A stretch of 64,000 bases of DNA from Spirosoma agri. GTDB taxonomy: Bacteria > Bacteroidota > Bacteroidia > Cytophagales > Spirosomataceae. The stretch lies in contig NZ_JAAGNZ010000001.1 in NCBI RefSeq assembly GCF_010747415.1, positions 310,001 to 374,000 of the forward strand, given 5' to 3'. The position numbers were made by a program, and so were the translations under genes. Below, piece by piece: positions 17,481 through 25,337 of this stretch. Every line of letters starts with the position of its first letter. Within the stretch, counting starts at the first letter, position 1. Under the pieces are notes generated by a model, which saw only the letters and a program-made list of their open reading frames with translations, did not search any database and had not been told where the DNA came from.

Positions 17481-18206
17481 TCAGTTAAGCAGTAGTCCTT
17501 TTGCGGTTGGTAGGGATGCCTGGGCCCACTGAAGCATCTGTTTGCCCGAATAATGCAGACCGTCCGAGGCAAATTGCGTGTCGTCGCCAGCGGCCTTGCG
17601 AGAGAAAGGAGTAATGTCAACATACGCAACGCCAGCCGCTTTGCATTCCTGTTGAGCGATAGCGTTGAAGGCGTCGATGGCCTCGGCAATCTGCTTTTGA
17701 TTGCGGCCCTGGGCGTAAGGCGACTGGCCCCAATCGGGAATGGACAGTACGAACACGCGGTTCGATTTGCCACCCGCGAAGTTGATGGCTGTCTGTAACA
17801 ATGCCCGAAATTCCGTTTGGTACCGATCCTGCGATTGACCCCGGTATTGATTGTTAACCCCGATGAGTAACGAAACCAGCCCGTAGGTTTTCTGATTGCC
17901 GCTGGCTTTAATTGCGTCCTGCAACTCGGCGGTAGTCCAGCCCGTGCGGGCAATGATGTCCGGATCGGCAACGTCCACACCATCTTTACGCAACAAACCC
18001 GCCAGCTGAACGCTCCACCGCTCGGACGCTGAAACGCTTTCGCCGATGGTGTACGAATCGCCAAGCGATAGAAAACTGTATTTAGCTTTCGACGCGTCAG
18101 GGTTTGTGATCATAACGGAGTCGTTAGGGGGCTGCGTACAAGCCAGCAACGAGACAAGAATCGCATGGGTACCCCACAGGATTTGTGTGATTTTGGTGAT
18201 TATCAT
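17481..18206 (-). CDS. SGNH/GDSL hydrolase, predicted lipoprotein
   Basis: 241 residues. Lipobox ending LLAC (Cys23) suggests a lipid-anchored exported protein. SGNH blocks: FLSLGDSYT (catalytic Ser51), Asn in LLIGVNNQY (GxxN block) and DGLHYSGKQ near the C-terminus with the Asp-x-x-His pair. Such enzymes are esterases or lipases on acylated sugars or lipids; the substrate is unknown. Confidence 0.85.
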   Translation of the reverse strand: MIITKITQILWGTHAILVSLLACTQPPNDSVMITNPDASKAKYSFLSLGDSYTIGESVSASERWSVQLAGLLRKDGVDVADPDIIARTGWTTAELQDAIKASGNQKTYGLVSLLIGVNNQYRGQSQDRYQTEFRALLQTAINFAGGKSNRVFVLSIPDWGQSPYAQGRNQKQIAEAIDAFNAIAQQECKAAGVAYVDITPFSRKAAGDDTQFASDGLHYSGKQMLQWAQASLPTAKGLLLN

Positions 18207-18331
18207 GATTTCATCAATGCGTTACTAATCATCGATAATAAACGCATCTGGTCAAGAACTGGATTTAGTTCAGAAATCATAACAATCGCGTAAATCACAC
18301 AAACCCTGTGGGGCCGCCCATACGGTTCTGA

Positions 18332-19409
18332 TTATTCCTGCTCCAGCAAAAACGCTTTAATGAACGGATCGATGTCACCATCCAGAACGGCTTCCGTGTT
18401 CGAAGTCTGGTAGCCCGTGCGGTGATCCTTTACCCGCCGGTCGTCGAGTACGTAGGAACGAATCTGCGATCCCCACTCGATCTTCTGCTTTCCGGCCTCA
18501 ACTTCGGCGCGGGCGGCATTGCGTTTCTGAACCTCGATCTCGTATAGTTTCGATTTCAGCAGCCGCATGGCTACTTCTTTGTTCTGTAACTGGCTCCGTT
18601 CCTGCTGACATTCGATGATCAGGCCCGACGGTTTATGTTTCAGCCGTACTGCCGTCTCTACTTTGTTGACATTCTGGCCGCCAGCGCCACCCGACCGGAA
18701 AGTATCCCAATCGATATCAGCCGGATTTACCTCGATCTCAATCGTGTCGTCCACGAGCGGGTACGCATACACGGAAGCAAACGAGGTATGTCGGCGCGCA
18801 TTGGAGTCGAAGGGCGAAATCCGAACAAGCCGGTGTACGCCATTCTCTGACTTCAGGAAGCCATACGCCAGCGCACCATCCACTTCAATGGTTGCCGATT
18901 TTATTCCAGCCGTGTCGCCTTCTTGATAATCAACCTGTTTCAAGCCGTAGCCGTGCTTCTCGGCCCAACGCATATACATCCGGTACAGCATGTCGGCCCA
19001 GTCCTGGCTTTCGGTGCCACCCGCTCCTGCATTGATTTCGATAACGGCGCTCAGCTGATCTTCTTCGTTGCCGAGCATTTTTTTGAGTTCGAGGTCTTCG
19101 AGCGTAGTCGTCACGTTGCGACCTTCCTCATCGACTTCTTCCTCCAATACATCGCCGGCCTCGTAGAATTCGAACAGGGTTTCGAGATCGCCGAACTGGC
19201 TGTTTAATTTATCGTAGCCGGAAATCCAGCCTTTCAGGGAGCGAACTTGCTTCATTACGCCTTCGGCGCGGGCGGCATCGCTCCAGAATTCAGGCTGAAA
19301 GGTCTGTTGTTCGAGTTCGGCTAATTGGTCGCTTTTGGTGTCGTAGTCAAAGATACCCCCTCAGGGCCTCTACTCTGACCCTCAAGCCGTTCAACTGATC
19401 AGTTGTCAT
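18332..19409 (-). CDS. prfB: Peptide chain release factor 2, with programmed +1 frameshift
   Basis: The gene is read in two frames: 19409-19350 (20 codons, ending CTT before an in-frame TGA at 19349-19347), then +1 to 19348-18332. The joined product is 358 residues, normal for RF2. Anticodon-like SPF (198-200), specific for UGA/UAA recognition, and the catalytic GGQ (243-245) are present. The shift site AGGGGGTATCTTTGAC is the classical one: an internal Shine-Dalgarno-like AGGGGG, then CTT-TGA. When RF2 is scarce, slow termination at the UGA favours the shift, so RF2 regulates its own synthesis. The 0-frame alone would miss the first 51 residues. Confidence 0.97.
19346..19361 (-). promoter_or_regulatory. 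prfB programmed +1 frameshift site
   Basis: Minus-strand AGGGGGTATCTTTGAC: Shine-Dalgarno-like stimulator, 3-nt spacer, slippery CTT and stop TGA followed by C. Matches the site known from Escherichia coli prfB. Confidence 0.97.
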
Positions 19410-19705
19410 GAACTTGTCGTATTAGTAATGGATGTTGGACAGTAAACGCTGAACGCTGGCTACTTGTCAGATTCAGCGCTTAACACGTTGTCTTTCCGCA
19501 AAGATAGAACAAAAGGAAGTGGGTATGTGGTTTCGCCGGTCCGTCGGCGAATTTGCTGGTTCACGGTCCATCGTTACTAGCAAACGCGCCGGGACCTTAC
19601 GTTCTTCGGGAAGCGCGATCGGGTTACGAAAGAATGTGTCCAGCTAACGGGAAACTAACGGGCAGTATCGGCTTGGACGTTCGTTCTGTATCAACTTTTC
19701 AACCT
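19410..19705. other. Intergenic region between prfB and lpdA
   Basis: Divergent intergenic DNA upstream of both prfB and lpdA. No gene seen; promoters for both should lie here. Confidence 0.4.
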
Positions 19706-19713
19706 ACATTTGC
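19706..19713 (+). promoter_or_regulatory. Bacteroidota -7 box (TACATTTG), probable lpdA promoter
   Basis: Perfect TAnnTTTG about 110 bases upstream of the lpdA start. No canonical -33 TTG at 19-bp spacing, so support is moderate. It would place the palindromic element at 19735-19806 in the 5' UTR. Confidence 0.45.
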
Positions 19714-19734
19714 GTTCTAAACTTAGTGGTAAGT

Positions 19735-19806
19735 TTGTCATCCCGACGAAGGAGAGAACTTACTGCTTTGCTTCTAGTACGTATTCTCCTGTCGTCGGAA
19801 TGACAA
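19735..19806. repeat. REP/MITE-like palindromic element upstream of lpdA
   Basis: Left arm beginning TTTGTCATCCCGACGA and right arm ending CGTCGGAATGACAAA are reverse complements over about 21 bp with one mismatch and one extra base; the interior is about 30 nt. The arms have the look of dispersed repetitive extragenic palindromes. No second copy was noticed in this window. Confidence 0.6.
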
Positions 19807-19822
19807 AAATCAACTAAAAATA

Positions 19823-21223
19823 ATGGCTTCACAGTACGATGTAATCGTTGTGGGTAGCGGGCCGGGCGGTTATGTAGCCGCCATCCGGGCGTCGCAGTTG
19901 GGTATGAAAACAGCCGTCATTGAGCGCGAAAGCCTCGGCGGTATCTGTCTGAACTGGGGCTGTATCCCTACCAAAGCGCTGCTGAAATCAGCACAGGTTT
20001 TTGAATACATTAAACACTCTGCCGATTACGGAATTACGATTTCGGGCGAGTCGCAGGCCGATTTCGGGGCTGTTATCAAACGGAGCCGGGGCGTTGCCGA
20101 TAGCATGAGCAAGGGCGTCCAGTTTCTGATGAAAAAAAATAAAATCGACGTGATCAATGGCGTCGGTAAGGTGAAGGCTGGCAAAAAAGTTGACGTGACA
20201 GCTGCCGATGGCAAAGTGACCGAATACGAAGCCAAGCACATCATCATCGCTACCGGTGGTCGGGCCCGTCAATTGCCCGCCGTTCCGTTCGATGGCGTTA
20301 AAGTGATCGAGTACCGGAAGGCGATGAGCCTCGAGAAACGCCCTGATTCCATGCTGGTCATCGGTTCCGGCGCTATCGGGGTTGAATTTGCCTACGTTTA
20401 CGCCAGCATGGGCACGAAGGTGACGATCATCGAATTCCTGCCGAATGTGGTGCCGGTTGAAGACGAAGACATCTCGAAAGAGCTGGCCAAGCAGTACAAA
20501 AAGCTGGGTATCGACATCTATACGAAGTCGGAAGTGACGAAAGTAGACACGAGCGGCAAAGGCTGTAAAGTGTTCGTGAAAACGCCCGATGGCGAGAAAA
20601 CCTTTGAAGCTGACGTAGTGCTGTCGGCGGCTGGTGTGGTTGCCAATATCGAAAACATCGGTCTCGAAGAAGTCGGTATCACCGTCGATCGGGGCAAGAT
20701 CGTAACCGACGATTACTACCGGACGAACGTTGAAGGCTATTACGCCATTGGTGACGTTACCAAAGGGCAGGCCCTGGCACACGTAGCCTCGGCGGAAGCC
20801 ATTATCTGCATCGAGAAAATTGCTGGTCAGCCACACGTTGAACCGCTGAACTACAATAACATTCCGGGCTGTACGTACTGCTCACCCGAAATCGCATCGG
20901 TTGGTTATACCGAAAAAGCGGCTCGTGAAGCAGGTTATGAACTGAAAATTGGCAAATTCCCCTTCACGGCATCGGGCAAAGCCAAAGCGGCTGGTACGCC
21001 GGAAGGATTCGTGAAAGTGATTTTCGACGCGAAATACGGTGAATTCCTGGGCGCGCACTTTATCGGCAACAACGTAACCGAAATGATTGCGGAAGTTGTT
21101 GCGGCCCGTAAACTGGAAACGACGGCCGAAGAAATTCTGAAATCGGTTCACCCGCACCCAACCATGTCGGAATCCATCAAAGACGCGACCGAAGCGGCTT
21201 ACGGCGAAGCGATTCACCTGTAG
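19823..21223 (+). CDS. lpdA: Dihydrolipoyl dehydrogenase (E3)
   Basis: 466 residues, full length. N-terminal FAD motif GSGPGG (11-16), redox-active disulfide C42-x4-C47 in GGICLNWGCIPTKALL, NAD motif IGSGAIGVEFA, and C-terminal catalytic His445/Glu450 in HPHPTMSE. Reoxidises lipoyl groups of the pyruvate/2-oxoglutarate dehydrogenase complexes or the glycine cleavage system, passing electrons to NAD+. It is not next to E1/E2 genes here, so it probably serves several complexes. Followed by a strong terminator. Confidence 0.95.
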   Translation: MASQYDVIVVGSGPGGYVAAIRASQLGMKTAVIERESLGGICLNWGCIPTKALLKSAQVFEYIKHSADYGITISGESQADFGAVIKRSRGVADSMSKGVQFLMKKNKIDVINGVGKVKAGKKVDVTAADGKVTEYEAKHIIIATGGRARQLPAVPFDGVKVIEYRKAMSLEKRPDSMLVIGSGAIGVEFAYVYASMGTKVTIIEFLPNVVPVEDEDISKELAKQYKKLGIDIYTKSEVTKVDTSGKGCKVFVKTPDGEKTFEADVVLSAAGVVANIENIGLEEVGITVDRGKIVTDDYYRTNVEGYYAIGDVTKGQALAHVASAEAIICIEKIAGQPHVEPLNYNNIPGCTYCSPEIASVGYTEKAAREAGYELKIGKFPFTASGKAKAAGTPEGFVKVIFDAKYGEFLGAHFIGNNVTEMIAEVVAARKLETTAEEILKSVHPHPTMSESIKDATEAAYGEAIHL

Positions 21224-21265
21224 CGAACGGATCCAGTTTCTGGGATCTGAACGGTTTAATAAGTT

Positions 21266-21308
21266 CCCCTGTCTTTCGCAAAAAAGCGTTGGGCAGGGGC
21301 TTTTTTTT
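21266..21308 (+). terminator. Rho-independent terminator after lpdA
   Basis: CCCCTG and CAGGGG close a hairpin followed by eight T. Confidence 0.8.
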
Positions 21309-21376
21309 GGGCTAATTTTGTTGTATATTGTATAAGGCGGCAAACGACCGCACCGGAGAGTCTTTTTCAGTCAGTC

Positions 21377-23359
21377 ATGTTAAATGTTATTCAGCTACTG
21401 CCCGATTCGATTGCGAACCAAATTGCGGCTGGTGAGGTCGTTCAGCGTCCGGCATCGGTTGTAAAGGAGCTGCTCGAAAATTCGGTCGATGCTAAAGCGA
21501 AGTCGGTTCAAGTAATCATTCGCGAGGCTGGTAGAAACCTGATTCAGATCGTGGACGACGGAGCAGGCATGACTGAAACGGATGCCCGGATGAGTTTTGA
21601 ACGACACGCAACGTCGAAGATCCGCACATCCGATGATCTGTTTCGCATCCGGACGATGGGTTTTCGGGGTGAAGCGCTGGCGTCGATTGCGGCCGTAGCG
21701 CAGGTAGAAATGCGTACCCGCCGGGCTGACGATGAACTGGGTACGCTTATCCGGATCGAAGGCTCGGACATAAAAGCGCAGGAAGCCATTTCGTGTCTGC
21801 CGGGCACGAATCTGCTTATTAAGAATCTGTTCTTCAACGTACCCGCTCGCCGGAATTTCCTGAAATCGAACTCGGTCGAGATGCGGCATGTCATCGACGA
21901 ATTCCAGCGGGTGGCCCTTGCCAATCCGGAAGTGGGCTTCTCGTTGTTCCATAACGATCAGGAAATCTATAACCTGCCCGCTGGTAAACTCAGCCGCCGG
22001 ATCATTGATATGTTTGGCAAAAGTTACCGCGAACAACTGAACTACTGCGAAGAACAAACGCCTTACGTGACCGTACGCGGCTACATCGGTAAACCCGAAT
22101 CGGCCAAAAAAGCACGAAATGAACAGTTCTTCTTCGTCAACAATCGATACATCAAGCACAATTACCTGCACCATGCAGTGATAGGGGCTTACGAGGGAAC
22201 TTTGCCCGAAGGTAGCCATCCCTTCTATGTGCTATTCGTTGACATTGACCCGTCGCACATCGATATCAATATTCACCCGACGAAGACAGAAATAAAATTC
22301 GACGACGAGCGCTCTGTGTATGCCATTATGATGGCTGCCGTTCGGAAAGCGGTTGGCGTTTATAACCTGGCTCCGTCGCTCGATTTCGAATCAGACGTTA
22401 ACTTTTTGTCGGGTGGGCGTTCGGGGGGGAGCCGGCCTGCTGATACTGAATCGAAAGCCGATCTGCCTCGACCTATCACCCCTTCCTGGGAGTCGGCAGC
22501 GAAACCAGTAGCTGAAAAACCGAAAAGCGAACGGGTAACTTTTCGTGCTGATTCGCTCGACAAGGCAGCGGGTAGCAGTTTCGATATGCCACAGAAGCCA
22601 AGCAGTAATAACTGGCAGGCTTTGTTTAAAGGGTTGGAAGAATCGGAAAAAGTGCCATCCAGCGAACCGCCGGGTGACTGGCTGGGTCCCGTTAAATCGT
22701 CCGGTTCTGCACCGGCCAGTGAATCGACCGAGAGCGAAGCGGTAACGCTGGGTAGTCGGGCCAATCAACTTCAGGATGAACCGATCGTTGTTGAGGATGA
22801 GAACATCGTCCAGATTCAGAACCGTTACCTTTTAGCCACCATCAAGTCTGGAGTAATGGTGATTGATCAGCGCAGGGCCTACGAGCGGGTTTTATACGAC
22901 CAGTTTCATGCCGCGTTGACGAAACATAACGGGGTGTCGCAGCAGTTGCTGTTTCCTAAAACCGTTACGCTGACGCCGGTTGATTTTCAGCTGGCGCTCG
23001 ATCTGCGGGAGGATTTGATAAACCTGGGCTTTCAGTTTGACGAATTAGGGCAGAATACGTTTGTGATCAGGGGCGTACCGACACTGACAACTGGCGAAAA
23101 CGAAGAAGAGCTTTTTGCGAATCTGCTGGCTCAGCTACGGGCCGAGACGGGACGGCTTAAGCTAGATCGTGCTGAGTCGCTGGCGCGGTCACTGGCTCGC
23201 CGGTCGTCGCAACGGCACGTCATCCGATTGAGTCTCGCGGAGCGGAAGGCTTTGGTCGGTCAGTTGTTTGCGTCATCGAATCCCAGTTACACACCAACGG
23301 GTGAACCAGTTACGACGGTATTGTCGTTAGATAAAATTGCGGGACTATTTCGGCAATAA
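21377..23359 (+). CDS. mutL: DNA mismatch repair protein MutL
   Basis: 660 residues. N-terminal GHKL ATPase (about 1-330): VVKELLENSVDA, DDGAGM, GFRGEAL and the ATP-lid region are intact. A Ser/Pro-rich linker (about 340-465) leads to the C-terminal dimerisation domain. Couples MutS mismatch recognition to strand incision. The C-terminal motif reads DQRRAYE where endonuclease-type MutL has DQHAxxE, and the ACK and CPHGRP-like motifs appear as ARR and TPTGEP, so nicking activity is doubtful. The start matches the family start closely. Confidence 0.95.
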   Translation: MLNVIQLLPDSIANQIAAGEVVQRPASVVKELLENSVDAKAKSVQVIIREAGRNLIQIVDDGAGMTETDARMSFERHATSKIRTSDDLFRIRTMGFRGEALASIAAVAQVEMRTRRADDELGTLIRIEGSDIKAQEAISCLPGTNLLIKNLFFNVPARRNFLKSNSVEMRHVIDEFQRVALANPEVGFSLFHNDQEIYNLPAGKLSRRIIDMFGKSYREQLNYCEEQTPYVTVRGYIGKPESAKKARNEQFFFVNNRYIKHNYLHHAVIGAYEGTLPEGSHPFYVLFVDIDPSHIDINIHPTKTEIKFDDERSVYAIMMAAVRKAVGVYNLAPSLDFESDVNFLSGGRSGGSRPADTESKADLPRPITPSWESAAKPVAEKPKSERVTFRADSLDKAAGSSFDMPQKPSSNNWQALFKGLEESEKVPSSEPPGDWLGPVKSSGSAPASESTESEAVTLGSRANQLQDEPIVVEDENIVQIQNRYLLATIKSGVMVIDQRRAYERVLYDQFHAALTKHNGVSQQLLFPKTVTLTPVDFQLALDLREDLINLGFQFDELGQNTFVIRGVPTLTTGENEEELFANLLAQLRAETGRLKLDRAESLARSLARRSSQRHVIRLSLAERKALVGQLFASSNPSYTPTGEPVTTVLSLDKIAGLFRQ

Positions 23360-23394
23360 ATCAGTTAAAGAAGTAAATTGTAAAATCAGAAGCG

Positions 23395-24174
23395 ATGTTT
23401 TCTTTGAGTCCGGTTGTTCGAACGTTACTGATCCTTAATGTATTGGTTTTTTTTGTTACAAACGACAGTATAATTGAGCAATTTGGGTTGCATTCCTTCT
23501 TGTCGGATCAATTCAATCCGATTCAGTTGTTAACACACATGTTTCTGCATAGTGGTTTCAGCCACATTTTCAGCAACATGATTGGTTTGATCGTTTTTGG
23601 GCCAATGCTTGAGCAGTTTTGGGGACCGCGTCGGTTTACGTTCTTTTACTTCTTTTGTGGTATTGGAGCTGCCCTGTTGTTCTCAGGCGTGAGTTATTAC
23701 GAAATGCATAGTGTTTACGAGACTGTACAGGATTACCGGCTCGACCCTAATTTTGATACGTTCTCGGCCTTTATGGACCAGCATGCCAGTTCGTACTATG
23801 ACCGGTTAGTGCCATTTATCGAGAACTTTAAAAATAACCCAACGGATTCTAAAAACATCCAAGACAGTCTGGCTATCGTGAATCGAATTTATACGAATCA
23901 AGTCAACGAGCCGATGGTAGGTGCGTCGGGTGCGATTTTTGGCGTGATTATGGCATTTGGTTTGATGTTTCCGAACACTCAGTTATTTTTATTGTTTCCA
24001 CCTATACCGATTAAGGCGAAATACCTCGTTATGTTTTATGGGGCTTACGAAATCTACTCCGGCGTCTATCGGTCGCAAAGTGACAATGTAGCCCACTTTG
24101 CTCACATAGGCGGCATGTTGTTTGCATTCATTTTGGTCAAATACTGGAATTCACAGCGGAAAACATTTTATTAG
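23395..24174 (+). CDS. Rhomboid-family intramembrane protease with inserted loop
   Basis: 259 residues. HMFLHSGFSHIFSNMIGL is the conserved second-span segment, Ser178 in VGASGA the nucleophile and His237 in HFAHIGG the base. A soluble insertion of about 65 residues (105-170) lies before the Ser span, an unusual size for a minimal six-span rhomboid but frequent in Bacteroidota members. It is followed after 2 bp by a second rhomboid gene, so the two are surely co-transcribed. Confidence 0.9.
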   Translation: MFSLSPVVRTLLILNVLVFFVTNDSIIEQFGLHSFLSDQFNPIQLLTHMFLHSGFSHIFSNMIGLIVFGPMLEQFWGPRRFTFFYFFCGIGAALLFSGVSYYEMHSVYETVQDYRLDPNFDTFSAFMDQHASSYYDRLVPFIENFKNNPTDSKNIQDSLAIVNRIYTNQVNEPMVGASGAIFGVIMAFGLMFPNTQLFLLFPPIPIKAKYLVMFYGAYEIYSGVYRSQSDNVAHFAHIGGMLFAFILVKYWNSQRKTFY

Positions 24175-24176
24175 GG

Positions 24177-25100
24177 ATGAGCGGTTTGTTTGATGACTTT
24201 CGGAGCGAGTTCAACAAGCCCAACAACACGTTGGTGCAGTTGATATTGGTCAATACCGTTGTGTACCTGGCCGTGGTCACACTATTTGTAGCGTCGCACT
24301 TAGCCAATGCGACAACAATTTACGGGCTAGTCATTGACAATCTGGCTATTCCGGCTTCTATTGATTCGTTTCTGCACCGGCCTTGGACGCTATTGACCCA
24401 TATCTTCGCCCACGAGGAGATATTTCATATCCTGTTCAATATGCTGTTCCTGTATTGGTTTGGTCGCCTGATCGATGAGTATCTGGGTAGCCGTCGTTTG
24501 GTAGGACTATACATAATGGGCGGCATTGCCGGTGGTTTGTTCTATCTGGCTATGTACAATCTGGTTCCTTATTTTCATGGTCAGATCGCTGAGTCGCAAA
24601 TGCTGGGTGCATCGGCTGCGGCTTTATCCGTCGCGGTTGGCGCAGCCACCCTCTTACCGAACTACACATTTCATCTTCTTTTCTTCGGCCCCGTCCGAAT
24701 CAAATACATTGTTTTTTTCTTTGTCGTCCTTTCGTTTGCACAGTCGGTAGGCCCGAATGCTGGAGGGAATATCGCTCATTTAGGCGGTGCGCTGATGGGC
24801 TTTTTCTACGTCAAACTACTTCAGAACGGTACCGACATGGGCCGTCCGATCTACTGGCTGGTTGATGGCTGGAGCAATTTGTTCCGGCCAAAACCAGCGG
24901 TTAAAGTTTCCTATCGGCAACGAAGCAGTGCCAGCGCGCAAGGCAGCGTTTACGCGTCGGCTGCTAGTTCAGCTACAACTATTTCAACCCCCGATCAGGA
25001 TGAAGTAGACATGATCCTGGATAAAATTTCGCGCTCTGGTTACGAAAGTCTGACGCGTGAAGAAAAGCAAAAACTTTTTAGAGCCAGTCAACGTAACTAG
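24177..25100 (+). CDS. Rhomboid-family intramembrane protease with cytosolic C-terminal extension
   Basis: 307 residues. Membrane core about 20-215 with HEEIFHILFNMLFL, Ser146 in LGASAAAL and His201 in NIAHLGGALMGF. After the last span comes a polar tail of about 85 residues ending with the helix EVDMILDKISRSGYESLTREEKQKL, resembling the DUF6576 tail that accompanies Bacteroidota rhomboids. The start codon is 2 bp after the stop of the preceding rhomboid. A paired or heteromeric function is possible but only inferred. Confidence 0.9.
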   Translation: MSGLFDDFRSEFNKPNNTLVQLILVNTVVYLAVVTLFVASHLANATTIYGLVIDNLAIPASIDSFLHRPWTLLTHIFAHEEIFHILFNMLFLYWFGRLIDEYLGSRRLVGLYIMGGIAGGLFYLAMYNLVPYFHGQIAESQMLGASAAALSVAVGAATLLPNYTFHLLFFGPVRIKYIVFFFVVLSFAQSVGPNAGGNIAHLGGALMGFFYVKLLQNGTDMGRPIYWLVDGWSNLFRPKPAVKVSYRQRSSASAQGSVYASAASSATTISTPDQDEVDMILDKISRSGYESLTREEKQKLFRASQRN

Positions 25101-25167
25101 TGGCTGTGACCTCTCTGTTTTCCGGCATATGACTCATATTCTCCAGATATAAATCTGTTCAAAATCT

Positions 25168-25210
25168 AAGCCCTCAGCCTCTGCGTATATCTCCAGACGG
25201 CTGGGGGCTT
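25168..25210. terminator. Terminator-like hairpin after the rhomboid pair
   Basis: AAGCCCTCAGCC pairs with GGCTGGGGGCTT over 12 bp with one G-T. No good T run follows, so termination strength is uncertain. Confidence 0.5.
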
Positions 25211-25337
25211 GGATTATTTATAAATCTGGCAAAAATAAATTACCTTCGCTCCCGGAATAGACGGGACAACCGCCGAAGGAAACATTGCATTCTATCCGTT
25301 TGTTATTGATTAACAGACGTTTTTCTGCTCTTCTACC

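Noticed and set aside
19988-20836. 282-codon minus-strand reading frame
   Set aside because: Shadow of lpdA on the opposite strand; lpdA is unmistakable.
21395-22219. 274-codon minus-strand reading frame
   Set aside because: Shadow of mutL.
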